A stretch of 64,000 nt of DNA from the NCBI GenBank assembly GCA_020637295.1, contig JACJWF010000001.1:310001-374000 (forward strand). The letters run 5' to 3'. Positions within the stretch are counted from its first letter, which is position 1. Every line of letters begins with the position of its first letter. A program made the translations under genes and the position numbers. The notes under the pieces are model-generated. The model did not search any database. It was not told where the DNA came from and was given only the letters and a program-made list of their open reading frames with translations. Shown here in pieces: positions 54,603 to 62,209 of the stretch. This DNA is from Acidimicrobiaceae bacterium (GTDB lineage: Bacteria > Actinomycetota > Acidimicrobiia > Acidimicrobiales > Ilumatobacteraceae).

Positions 54603-55703
54603 ATGGCGACGATGCGTGAGCGCAAGCCCGGAGTGTGGGAAGTGCGCGTCTTCGTCGGTAACGACGACATCGGCCGGCCGAAGCAGGTGTCGCGAACGGT
54701 GCGCGGCACCAAGCGCGATGCGCAGCGAGCGGCCGCCGAGCTGACCGTGGCGCCTCCAGCGGCGGCCGACGGGCGAACGGTGGCCGATGGGCTGGAGGCG
54801 TGGATTGCGACGCACGCGCCTACGTGGGCGGCTTCCACGGTGCGCGACCAGACCAGCCGGGCCTCGCTGGTGAAGGCGGACAAGATCGCCCGTGTGCCGC
54901 TCGCTCGGCTGACGGTGGCAGACGTGGATCGCTGGCACACCCGCCTGCGTGCCGCGGGCGTGGGCGAGTCCTCGCTGCGCAACCAGCACCTGGTGTTGCG
55001 GGCCTCGCTGTCGCACGCGGCCCGCTGGGGCTGGGTCACCACCAACGTGGCCGCGCTGGCCACCCTGGGCCGGCGCACGACCAAGCCGCGGGCCGCCATG
55101 ACCGCAGCCGACGTACGGGCCGTGATCGAGGCCGGCGAGCGACTTGACCCGGCAGCCGGGCTCGCCTTCCGCCTCGCCGCGATCACCGGCGCCCGCCGAG
55201 CCGAGCTCTGTGCACTCGTCTATCGCGACCTCGACGGTGACCGGCTGACGATCGACTCCAGCATTGCGATCGAGCGAACCGGTTCGGTGAGTGACAGACA
55301 GGTGCCCGCGCTCCTCGATGCGGCGACGAAGACCGGCAACCAGCGGGTGGTGCGCCTCGACGAGCGGACGGTTGCGGTCATCGAGGCGCTCCGCAGGGAG
55401 CGTGAACCGTACGGCCCGTGGATGCTGCAGGCGGGGGAGCGGCCGCTGAACCCGGAGCGCCTGACCGGCTGGTGGCGGTTCGCCCGCCGTGACGCAGGAA
55501 TCGAGACACGGTGGCGCCTGCACGACCTGCGCCACTGGTCGGCGACGGAAGCGATCGGTCGCGGTCACGACATCCGCACCGTGGCGGGCAGGTTGGGACA
55601 CGCCAACCCGGCGATGACGCTGCGGACCTACGCGCACGCCCTCGACGGCGCCGACGCCGCCGTCGCCGCCACCCTCGCCAGCGCCCTGGAGGACACATCG
55701 TGA
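54603..55703 (+). CDS. tyrosine recombinase / phage-type integrase
   Basis: A 366-residue integrase. The N-terminal AP2-like arm domain (MRERKPGVWEVRVFVG) is followed by a SAM-like core-binding domain (about 57-150). The catalytic domain has GARRAELCAL (Arg I), HDLRHWSAT (HxLR), RLGHANPAMTLRTYAH (Arg/His and the Tyr nucleophile). All catalytic residues appear present. ATG 54603 lies six bases after TAGTGT. It probably moved the small element ending near 57121. Confidence 0.9.
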   Translation: MATMRERKPGVWEVRVFVGNDDIGRPKQVSRTVRGTKRDAQRAAAELTVAPPAAADGRTVADGLEAWIATHAPTWAASTVRDQTSRASLVKADKIARVPLARLTVADVDRWHTRLRAAGVGESSLRNQHLVLRASLSHAARWGWVTTNVAALATLGRRTTKPRAAMTAADVRAVIEAGERLDPAAGLAFRLAAITGARRAELCALVYRDLDGDRLTIDSSIAIERTGSVSDRQVPALLDAATKTGNQRVVRLDERTVAVIEALRREREPYGPWMLQAGERPLNPERLTGWWRFARRDAGIETRWRLHDLRHWSATEAIGRGHDIRTVAGRLGHANPAMTLRTYAHALDGADAAVAATLASALEDTS

Positions 55704-56077
55704 AGCAACGGTACGTCCGGCCCGGTGGCGGCCTCTCGGACGAGACGATCGTCGTGGTACGAGGCGGCGCGCTCGACGTGACGTTGTTGGCGGAGGACGC
55801 CCGCAGGGCGTTTGCCGTGTACGGCGTGTACGCCGTGTCGGTCTTCGCGGCCGATGGGGTCAGCATCGACGAGCTCGTCCAGAGCACGCCGCTCGTCCGA
55901 TTCGGGTCACTCACGCTCATGACCGTCGGTGCGATCCGAGCCGAAGGCTTCGAACTCGTGCCGAGCGGACGCAACCCGCTGCATCACAGTGTCGATCTCG
56001 GTGACCTCGAGGCCGGCGTCGACCGCCTGCTGCGCTGCGAGCACCGCACGATCGTCAACCCGTATCATGAGTCGTGA
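55700..56077 (+). CDS. hypothetical 125-residue protein, integrase-coupled
   Basis: GTG 55700 overlaps the integrase stop (GTGA). KQRYVRPGGGLSDETIVVVRGGALDVTLLAEDARRAFAVYG, then VSIDELVQSTPLVRFGSLTLMTVGAIRAEGFEL reads as a compact alpha/beta protein. I recognise no family. Being coupled to the integrase, it may be the element's directionality or toxin/antitoxin-like gene, which is inference. Confidence 0.72.
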   Translation: MKQRYVRPGGGLSDETIVVVRGGALDVTLLAEDARRAFAVYGVYAVSVFAADGVSIDELVQSTPLVRFGSLTLMTVGAIRAEGFELVPSGRNPLHHSVDLGDLEAGVDRLLRCEHRTIVNPYHES

Positions 56078-56108
56078 CATGCACGACCGGCGAGCAAGGA
56101 GGGCTGGC

Positions 56109-56360
56109 GTGGACCTCGAGATCGACCTGCGGGCCGACCTGAACGCACAGGACGACGACGGCAACGGGTGGTCGCTGATGCGCGACGCACGCGACGTGTC
56201 CCGCATCGTGCCCGGCGCCATGGTGCTGGCCGGGAACGAGCAAGCGCAGGCCGTGGTGCGGGTGCTGCAGGTCGATGACGACGGCCAGGTCCACTTCATG
56301 GTCCTCCCCGGACCGATCAGCAAGAACCGCCACCTGCTGGACAGAGCTGCGGCGACCTGA
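56109..56360 (+). CDS. hypothetical 83-residue RIVPGA-motif protein
   Basis: A small acidic protein starting at GTG 56109 behind AAGGAGGG, the best Shine-Dalgarno site I saw in the window. DLEIDLRADL, then GWSLMRDARDVSRIVPGAMVLAG, and VVRVLQVDDDGQVHFMVLPGP. It is plainly related to the protein at 57242, sharing RIVPGA, a VHxxxLPG stretch and similar spacing. No known family. In-frame ATGs at 56067 and 56079 are possible earlier starts. Confidence 0.75.
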   Translation: MDLEIDLRADLNAQDDDGNGWSLMRDARDVSRIVPGAMVLAGNEQAQAVVRVLQVDDDGQVHFMVLPGPISKNRHLLDRAAAT

Positions 56361-56409
56361 CGGCCGACTCCCGGAAGTCGGCTGCATTCCTTCTAGGAGT
56401 TGCTCGGTG

Positions 56410-56901
56410 TCACGACCCGCGTTCGGCTCGACGTAACCGCCACACGCTCCATCCCGCGATGACGGCGCCGATGAGAAGCAGTGCCGTCCCGTAGCCCCAG
56501 GCAGTGTCGAGGGGTTCAGGGTCCACGCTCGTGAAGGGATCGGTCATAGCCCGTGTGATCGGGCTGCTGATGCAACAGCCCGAGGTGGCGCGAAAGCCGT
56601 TGACGTCCGCCGCATCCGTCCGCACTCCTCGTCGTGTGCCCCAGGCGAAGAGGGCGGCCACCAAGGTGATGAAGAAGACTGCCGTCATGGCACCCCGCCG
56701 CCAGAGAGCAGCAACGCACGCCACGGCGGCAGATGCTGTGGCGATGATGACGAACGTCGCCGACCACGAGATCCTCGTGATGAACATCTGCTCGCTCACG
56801 TCCCCGTTCCAGAAGGTGACGAATCCGCCCAGGACCATGACGATCAGCGCGGCAATGATGAACAACACCACCGTCCACGGCGCCCGTGTTCGGCCGGACA
56901 T
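56410..56901 (-). CDS. hypothetical membrane protein
   Basis: A 163-residue protein with about four hydrophobic segments (VVLFIIAALIVMVLGGFVTF, ATFVIIATASAAVACVAAL, AVFFITLVAALFAWG and ALLLIGAVIAGWSVW). The loop before the last helix has a Cys pair (SGCCISS). No known family. ATG 56901 is chosen; the longer frame upstream is Arg/Ser-rich and unlikely. It lies within the putative element on the opposite strand. Confidence 0.7.
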   Translation of the reverse strand: MSGRTRAPWTVVLFIIAALIVMVLGGFVTFWNGDVSEQMFITRISWSATFVIIATASAAVACVAALWRRGAMTAVFFITLVAALFAWGTRRGVRTDAADVNGFRATSGCCISSPITRAMTDPFTSVDPEPLDTAWGYGTALLLIGAVIAGWSVWRLRRAERGS

Positions 56902-57241
56902 CGGATTCACGCCTCCGGCCCGTTGTCGCGCAGAGCAGTGTGTCGAGACGGACGACCCCGCTCCGCTGCTTCGCACGTGAGTCGCCGAACCGCGGGAACT
57001 GTTCGCACCAACGCGCAGCCCATCCTTTCGAGTCGTGGCGGTTGGCGCAAGGGCATCGGCGCACACATCGGCGGCGGCACCGAGCAGATCGGGAGCGCGC
57101 CATCCCTAGTTCCATCCCTAGAAGGCTGAGCGGAGCCACCGTCCCTGATAGGAGCGGCGAGTATCGTGACGCGCAGGCGTTGCTGGCCGTCTTCGGTTCT
57201 CCCGAGCCGAACCCCTACAAGCGTCGTGGAAGTGACCGTCG
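56902..57241. other. gene-free 340-bp stretch holding the right att-like repeat
   Basis: No gene supported. It contains the direct repeat at 57101-57121 and the upstream region of the RIVPGA paralog. A frame ending at 57245 gives a plausible short tail (EYRDAQALLAVFGSPEPNPYKRR) but no start, so it may be a remnant. Confidence 0.45.
57101..57121. repeat. right att-like direct repeat
   Basis: Direct repeat of 54554-54574 (19 of 21 bases), again with two TCCCTAG half-copies. With the left copy it would bound a 2.57-kb element holding the integrase and three small genes. Confidence 0.6.
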
Positions 57242-57514
57242 ATGAGCGTTCCGATCGAAGTTGACATTCCCTGCGATCCCACTCAGATCGATCACACGGG
57301 CCTGCCCTGGACCTTCCTCGACGAGGCCGCTCACCCGGACCGGATCGTCCCCGGCGCAATTGTGATCACCGGTGACGCCGACGACCCCGTCTTCGCCCGC
57401 GTTGCGTCGCTGACGGAGCGATCGACGGGAGTGAAGGTCCATCTGGAGATCCTGCCGGGTGACCCCCTGGAGTACGCAGAGGCGATGCGCCGCACCCACC
57501 TGCTGTCCGCCTGA
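57242..57514 (+). CDS. hypothetical 90-residue RIVPGA-motif protein (paralog)
   Basis: MSVPIEVDIPCDPTQIDHTG, then DEAAHPDRIVPGAIVITGDADDPVFARVASL and VKVHLEILPGDP. It matches the 83-residue protein at 56109 in the RIVPGA core and VHxxxLPG end. It lies just outside the right direct repeat, so the two copies straddle the putative element end. Function unknown. Confidence 0.75.
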   Translation: MSVPIEVDIPCDPTQIDHTGLPWTFLDEAAHPDRIVPGAIVITGDADDPVFARVASLTERSTGVKVHLEILPGDPLEYAEAMRRTHLLSA

Positions 57515-57537
57515 CGGCGCCGCCGCGATCTTCGGCC

Positions 57538-57900
57538 ATGTCTGACGAACCCGAGAGCCACCCGGTTGACCTCGTTGCTGCCGCCGAGTCGACGGTGAAC
57601 GGGGACCCGCCGGTGCTCGCCTGGTTCAGCGATCATCATTGGCGTTCCCTCGCTCGCTGGGCGGCGGAAGAAGGCAGCGACACGGTCGGTCTCATGTCCG
57701 GAGGACCTCGCCGTGGAACTGCAGATCGAGGAGCTCACTGCGCTCGGAGTGCACGGATGGACCGAACCGTCGCCGCGCGTGTCCAGCGATGACCCGCCCA
57801 CGTTCACCGTGTTCATCCGGGTCGTCGACCTTCCGAAGCTGGTGGGAGGGTGGCGGCGTCGAAGCTCGGCGAGGACGTCCGCTCCGCGCCATGGGCCTAG
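57538..57900 (+). pseudogene. frameshifted small gene (two compensating indels)
   Basis: The frame from ATG 57538 reads as protein (PPVLAWFSDHHWRSLARWAA) to about 57697. It then turns into low-complexity residues, while the +1 frame carries on convincingly (PEDLAVELQIEELTALGVHG and TVFIRVVDLPKLVG). From about 57841 the first frame resumes with GRVAASKLGEDVRSAPWA and TAG at 57900. One lost base near 57697 and one extra in the G-run at 57841-57850 would restore a product of about 118 residues. Either a decayed gene or sequencing errors. Family unknown. Confidence 0.55.
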
Positions 57901-57916
57901 CTGTCAGTCGGGCGTC

Positions 57917-58600
57917 TCAGTCGTCGTCGGGGTCGGCGAGGGGATCGTCGCCGGGGTGGTCGACCACCACGCCGTGGAGGGCGAAGAGCGACAGCGAGAA
58001 GGGCAGCACCTGGTCCGGCTCGATGACCGGGCGGATCAGGCCGCCGGCGCCGCGGATGCCGTCCACGGTGGACCCGTGCAGGCGGGCGTCGGGGATGCGG
58101 GCCTTGTCGAAGTCGGCGCCGGTGAGGTCGCAGCCGTCGAACCGCACACCCGTGAGCTCGGCGCCGACGAACTCGGCGTTGCGCAGGTCGCACTCCACGA
58201 ACCACACCCGCTCGCCGCGGGCGAACCGGAACGAGGCGCCGTCCGCCCGGCAGCGGCGGAACACCACGTCCTGCAAGCGGGTGCCGAAGCACTGTATGCC
58301 GGACAGGCGGCAGTCGGCGACCTCCATCCGGGTGAGCGAGGCCTCGCCGAAGTGGGCCCCGGCCAGCGAGCAGGCGTCGATCTGCGTGTCCACCCAGCGG
58401 GTCTCCTCCGCGTCGGCCGACAGCAGGTCGCAGTGGTCCAGCACGCAGCCACGCACCTCCAGGCGGGCCAGGTCCGCCCTGCTGAGGTCCACCTCGCGCA
58501 GCGACAGCTCCGTCCAGTCCTCCGCATCCGCCAGCACCGCCGCATCCGCCGCGGACTCGGTGTCGCCGAGCCGCGGCCGCCGGGGCTCGGCCGGCGTCAC
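57917..58600 (-). CDS. pentapeptide repeat protein
   Basis: A 227-residue protein with repeated A(D/N)LxxL/F five-residue units from about residue 30 to 170, for example LREVDLSRADLARLEV, CDLRNAEFVGAELTG and CDLTGADFDKARIPDARL. These form a right-handed beta-helix. Some relatives protect gyrase from quinolones or toxins, but most are of unknown role. GTG 58600 overlaps the upstream hemolysin-III gene stop (GTGA). Confidence 0.9.
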   Translation of the reverse strand: MTPAEPRRPRLGDTESAADAAVLADAEDWTELSLREVDLSRADLARLEVRGCVLDHCDLLSADAEETRWVDTQIDACSLAGAHFGEASLTRMEVADCRLSGIQCFGTRLQDVVFRRCRADGASFRFARGERVWFVECDLRNAEFVGAELTGVRFDGCDLTGADFDKARIPDARLHGSTVDGIRGAGGLIRPVIEPDQVLPFSLSLFALHGVVVDHPGDDPLADPDDD

Positions 58601-59256
58601 AGGAGGGGTGCGACGGCCAGCGACATGGCGGCGAACTGCAGCGCCGCGGCCACGACGGTGAAGGCGTGGAAGATCTCGTGGTACCCGAACACGGTGGGCC
58701 ACGGGTCCGGTCGCTTGGCCGCCAGGCAGATGGCACCGAGCGTGTAGGACACGCCGCCGCCGATGATCAGCAGGAACCCGGTGATGCCCAGCGCCGAGGC
58801 CATCTGCGGCAGGGCGAACACCGCCACCCAGCTGACCACGATGTAGCTGGCACCCTTCGCCGCCCGCGGCACACGGGGCAGCCAGTGGAGCACGATGCCA
58901 GCGGCAGCGCCGATCCACGCACCCGAGATGACGAACGTGCGCTCCCACCCGTCCAGGCACGCCCACGCCACCGGTGTGTACCCGCCGGCGATGGCCAGGA
59001 AGATGGCCGACCGGTCGAACTTCTGCATCAGCGCCTTCGCCGCCGGCTGCCACCGAACCCGGTGGTACAGCGCCGACACCCCGAACATCACACCCGTGCC
59101 GGCGACGTACACCGACAAGAGCAGCCGCCCCCGCAACGGCACCTGCGCCCAGGCGATGAGCCCGGCGCCCATCAGCACCCAGACGGGGAAGGACACCGCG
59201 TGCGTCCAGCCGCGCAGCAGCGGCCGGGGCAGATGGGCGACGGCCGTGCGTTCCAT
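58597..59256 (-). CDS. hemolysin III / PAQR-family membrane protein
   Basis: A 219-residue protein with about seven helices. SALYHRVRW, MQKFDRSAIFLAIAGGYTP and GYHEIFHAFTVVAAALQF carry the conserved His/Asp residues that bind zinc in this family. Bacterial members are often annotated hemolysin III; the role is probably membrane-lipid hydrolysis. ATG 59256 follows TAGCGT by eight bases. Confidence 0.92.
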   Translation of the reverse strand: MERTAVAHLPRPLLRGWTHAVSFPVWVLMGAGLIAWAQVPLRGRLLLSVYVAGTGVMFGVSALYHRVRWQPAAKALMQKFDRSAIFLAIAGGYTPVAWACLDGWERTFVISGAWIGAAAGIVLHWLPRVPRAAKGASYIVVSWVAVFALPQMASALGITGFLLIIGGGVSYTLGAICLAAKRPDPWPTVFGYHEIFHAFTVVAAALQFAAMSLAVAPLL

Positions 59257-59281
59257 GGGCCACCACGCTAACGCGGCGGTG

Positions 59282-60193
59282 CTACATGGAGATCGCGGCG
59301 ATTTTGGCGGCCAGGTACTCGCCGGCATTCACCGTCTCGCCACCGCATTCGCCGAGCGGCGTGATCATCGTCTCCGGGTCCGGTTCGCAGAAGTACACCA
59401 GCGACAGCAGGGCGTCGTCCGGCTCCGCCGCGGACGGGGCCAGCACCCGGTGGATCGCGCTGCGCCACCGGCCACCGGACCAGTGGGCCATCATGTCACC
59501 GCAGTTCACCGTGAACGCTCCGTCCACCACCGGTGCGTCCACCCATGCGCCGTCGGGCAACTGCACCTGCAGGGCGGACGAGCGGGGCTCACGCGACAGC
59601 ACCGTGATCGTCCCGAAGTCGGTGTGCGGGCCGATCCGGTACTGCCCGTCCGCGGGCGCGCCGAGGTGGGTGATCGGTGCGTACCAGTTGACGTTCAGGG
59701 TGTTGTCGTTGCGCAAGGCGTGCCGGCGGAAGAACCCAGGGTCGTCCAGCCCCAGCGCCGTGGCGCACAGCTCCAGGATGCGCAGGTGCACGGCATCCAC
59801 CGCCGCCAGGTACTCCAGCGCGGCGGCCCTGAACCCGGCGGGTTCCTCCGGCCACACATTGGCCCCTCGCAGCGCCACCCGCCCGGGCAGCTCGTGCGCG
59901 CCCAGCCGGTAGCTCTCCTTCATGTCCGGCGGGGTCTCGTGGCCGAAGGAGTACCCATTGGCTTCCATCCCCATCGGCGCCCAACCGGCCATCCCCAGGC
60001 GCGGCATCCGCACCGCGGCCTTGCGGTCCGCGGGGAGGTGGAAGAAGCGCAGGAACGCGTCCCGGGTGCGGTCCACCAGCCCGGCCGGCACGTCGTGGCC
60101 CGTGACCATCACGAAGCCCACATCGCGGAACGCGGCGTCCAGCACAGCCGGCGCGTCCGGCGCCCCGAGATCGACGAGCGGCACACCGGTCAT
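59282..60193 (-). CDS. isopenicillin N synthase-like Fe(II)/2-oxoglutarate oxygenase
   Basis: A 303-residue double-stranded beta-helix oxygenase. PHTDFGTITVL provides HxD, AIHRVLAP the distal His, and the N-terminal GFVMVTGHDVP is typical of the family. It probably oxidises a small molecule with iron and 2-oxoglutarate; substrate unknown. ATG 60193 is six bases after TAGGTT. Divergent from a second oxygenase gene 48 bases away. Confidence 0.88.
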   Translation of the reverse strand: MTGVPLVDLGAPDAPAVLDAAFRDVGFVMVTGHDVPAGLVDRTRDAFLRFFHLPADRKAAVRMPRLGMAGWAPMGMEANGYSFGHETPPDMKESYRLGAHELPGRVALRGANVWPEEPAGFRAAALEYLAAVDAVHLRILELCATALGLDDPGFFRRHALRNDNTLNVNWYAPITHLGAPADGQYRIGPHTDFGTITVLSREPRSSALQVQLPDGAWVDAPVVDGAFTVNCGDMMAHWSGGRWRSAIHRVLAPSAAEPDDALLSLVYFCEPDPETMITPLGECGGETVNAGEYLAAKIAAISM

Positions 60194-60241
60194 CGCCCGA
60201 ACCTACCCGGTGGCCCCGCCCAGCGGGGATAGCGTCGCAGC

Positions 60242-60973
60242 GTGCTGCGTGCGGAACAGGTCGCCCACTTCCATCGGGAGGGCTTCGTCGTGCTGCCCGG
60301 CGCACTGACTGCCGAGGAGTTGGCGGGGCTGCGCACCGAGTGCCACCGCCGCATGGCCACGATGGTCGCCACGATGGACGCCGTCGGGGCGGACACCCTG
60401 GGCCTCACCCACCGCGACCGCCGCTACTTCCTCCACGCGCCGTACCAGGAGTCGGCGTTCCTCACCGGCTTCCTCCTTGGCGGCACCCTGGTGGACGTCG
60501 CAGCCGCGCTGCTCGGTGACGCGGTGTACCTGTTCCTCGAGCTGTTCGTGGTGAAGCCGGCCGACGTCGGCACCCCGATGGCATGGCACCAGGACGGCGG
60601 CTACGTGGACGGCCACCCCCACGATCCCTACGTCAGCCTGTGGGTGGCGCTCGACGACATGACGGCGGCGAACGGCGCGCTGTGTGTGCTGCCATGGAGC
60701 CGGATGCCCGCGGGCGCAGGGGTCGGCGCCGCGCCGGCGCCCCACGTGAAGGACCGGGCCACCAACGACCTCGTCGGCTACGACGGGCAGGATGCCGGCG
60801 ACCTGCTGGAGATCCCCGTCGGCAGCATCGTGGCCATGTCCAGCACGCTTTTCCACCGCACCGGCGAGAACACCACCGTGGCACCGCGCCGGGCGTTCCT
60901 GGCCTCGTACTCCCGGTCGCCCGTGCGGGCCGCGGACGGCTCGCTCTGGAACCTGGCAGTCCGCTGCCGGTGA
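60242..60973 (+). CDS. phytanoyl-CoA dioxygenase (PhyH)-family protein
   Basis: A 243-residue Fe(II)/2-oxoglutarate oxygenase: WHQDGGYVDG (HxD), LFHRTGENTT (distal His), and RRAFLASYSRSP with the 2-oxoglutarate Arg. Length and motifs fit the PhyH group. GTG 60242 follows TAGCGT by six bases. Substrate unknown. The two divergent oxygenase genes share one promoter region. Confidence 0.88.
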   Translation: MLRAEQVAHFHREGFVVLPGALTAEELAGLRTECHRRMATMVATMDAVGADTLGLTHRDRRYFLHAPYQESAFLTGFLLGGTLVDVAAALLGDAVYLFLELFVVKPADVGTPMAWHQDGGYVDGHPHDPYVSLWVALDDMTAANGALCVLPWSRMPAGAGVGAAPAPHVKDRATNDLVGYDGQDAGDLLEIPVGSIVAMSSTLFHRTGENTTVAPRRAFLASYSRSPVRAADGSLWNLAVRCR

Positions 60974-60980
60974 CGCGGCG

Positions 60981-61754
60981 TCAGGCGGGTGCCCCGTGGC
61001 GGCCTTCACCGCCACCGGCGAACCGTGCCGCGCCCGCCTGGGTCTCGCCGGAGAGGATGGTGTCCAGCCCCAGCCGGGTCTCGTTGGCCAGCGCCTCCGG
61101 CAGGGGCAGGTCCCACTGCTCGTAGCTGCTCTGCCGGTCGCGCCGCATGCAGCCCTGGGGAAGCGCTGCCAGCTGGCCGGCCAACTCCACCGCGGCGGCG
61201 AGCGCACCACCCTTGGGCGCCAGGCGGTTGGCCAGCCCCATCAGCCGGGCCTCCTCGCCGCTGACCCCTCGCCCGGTGAGGATCAGGTCCAGCGCGTGGC
61301 TGTGGCCGATCAGCCGGGGCAGGCGGACCGTGCCGCCGTCCACCAGCGGCACACCCCAACGGCGGCAGTAAACACCGAACACGGCGTCCTCCGCGGCCAC
61401 CCGCAGGTCGCACCACACGGCCAACTCCAACCCGCCGGCCACGGCGAAGCCCTCGACCGCGGCGACGACCGGCTTCGACAGCAGCATCCGGGTGGGCCCC
61501 ATCGGGCCGTCCACGGTGACGTCGCGGTCCACCCGGTTCCCCCGGCCGTCGGTGATGGCCTTCAGGTCGGCGCCGGCGCAGAACGTGCCACCCGCCCCGG
61601 TGAGCACGGCCGCGGCCAGCGAGTCGTCGGCGTCGAAGGCGGAGAAGGCCTCCGCCAGCAGCGCGGCCGTCGGCCCGTCCACCGCGTTGCGCACCTCCGG
61701 CCGGTCGATGGTGACCACGCACACCGGGCCGCGGTGCTCCACCCGCACGCTCAT
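60981..61754 (-). CDS. enoyl-CoA hydratase/isomerase family protein
   Basis: A 257-residue crotonase. AGGTFCAGADLKAI forms the first oxyanion site, AVEGFAVAGGLELAVWCDLRVA the second, and GVYCRRWGVPLVDGG the active-site region in which the usual Glu positions may differ. It is probably a fatty-acid or branched-chain catabolism enzyme. ATG 61754 overlaps the DUF2237 gene stop (ATGA). Confidence 0.9.
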   Translation of the reverse strand: MSVRVEHRGPVCVVTIDRPEVRNAVDGPTAALLAEAFSAFDADDSLAAAVLTGAGGTFCAGADLKAITDGRGNRVDRDVTVDGPMGPTRMLLSKPVVAAVEGFAVAGGLELAVWCDLRVAAEDAVFGVYCRRWGVPLVDGGTVRLPRLIGHSHALDLILTGRGVSGEEARLMGLANRLAPKGGALAAAVELAGQLAALPQGCMRRDRQSSYEQWDLPLPEALANETRLGLDTILSGETQAGAARFAGGGEGRHGAPA

Positions 61755-62119
61755 GGCGCGTCCGCCGCGTGCGCCCGCAGGTCGGCCAGCGAGCAGTATT
61801 CCAGTGCGGAGACGTGGGTGCTGGCGAGGCGGACCTGGGGCGCGCTGCCGGCGTCGAGCGCCTCCTGCCAGCGGGCGGCGCACAGGCACCACTGGTCGCC
61901 CGCCCGCAGCCCGGCGAACCCGTACTGCGGCATCGGCGTGCTGAGGTCGTTGCCCACCGAGCGGGAGAACGCCAGGAAGTCGTCCGTGCACACCACGCAC
62001 ACCACATGGAGGCCGGGGTCGTCGCCGTGGTTCTCGCAGCAACCGGTGCGGTAGTAGCCGGTGAGCGGGTCCATCGAGCAGGGTTGCAGCTCGTCGCCGA
62101 GCACGTTGATCTGCCGCAT
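61751..62119 (-). CDS. DUF2237 family protein
   Basis: A 122-residue protein matching DUF2237 nearly throughout: NVLGDELQPCSMDPLTGYYR, HVVCVVCTDDFLAFSRSVGNDLSTP, and AGDQWCLCAARWQEA with conserved Cys that may bind metal. Function unknown. ATG 62119 is eight bases after TATCGT. Confidence 0.93.
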   Translation of the reverse strand: MRQINVLGDELQPCSMDPLTGYYRTGCCENHGDDPGLHVVCVVCTDDFLAFSRSVGNDLSTPMPQYGFAGLRAGDQWCLCAARWQEALDAGSAPQVRLASTHVSALEYCSLADLRAHAADAP

Positions 62120-62209
62120 GAGGCCCGACGATAACCGGCGCCGTGGCACACTGAACCCACCTGAAGTCCGCGACAACGGCGTCGCGAAGGGCGGAATGGG
62201 AGGGGCATC

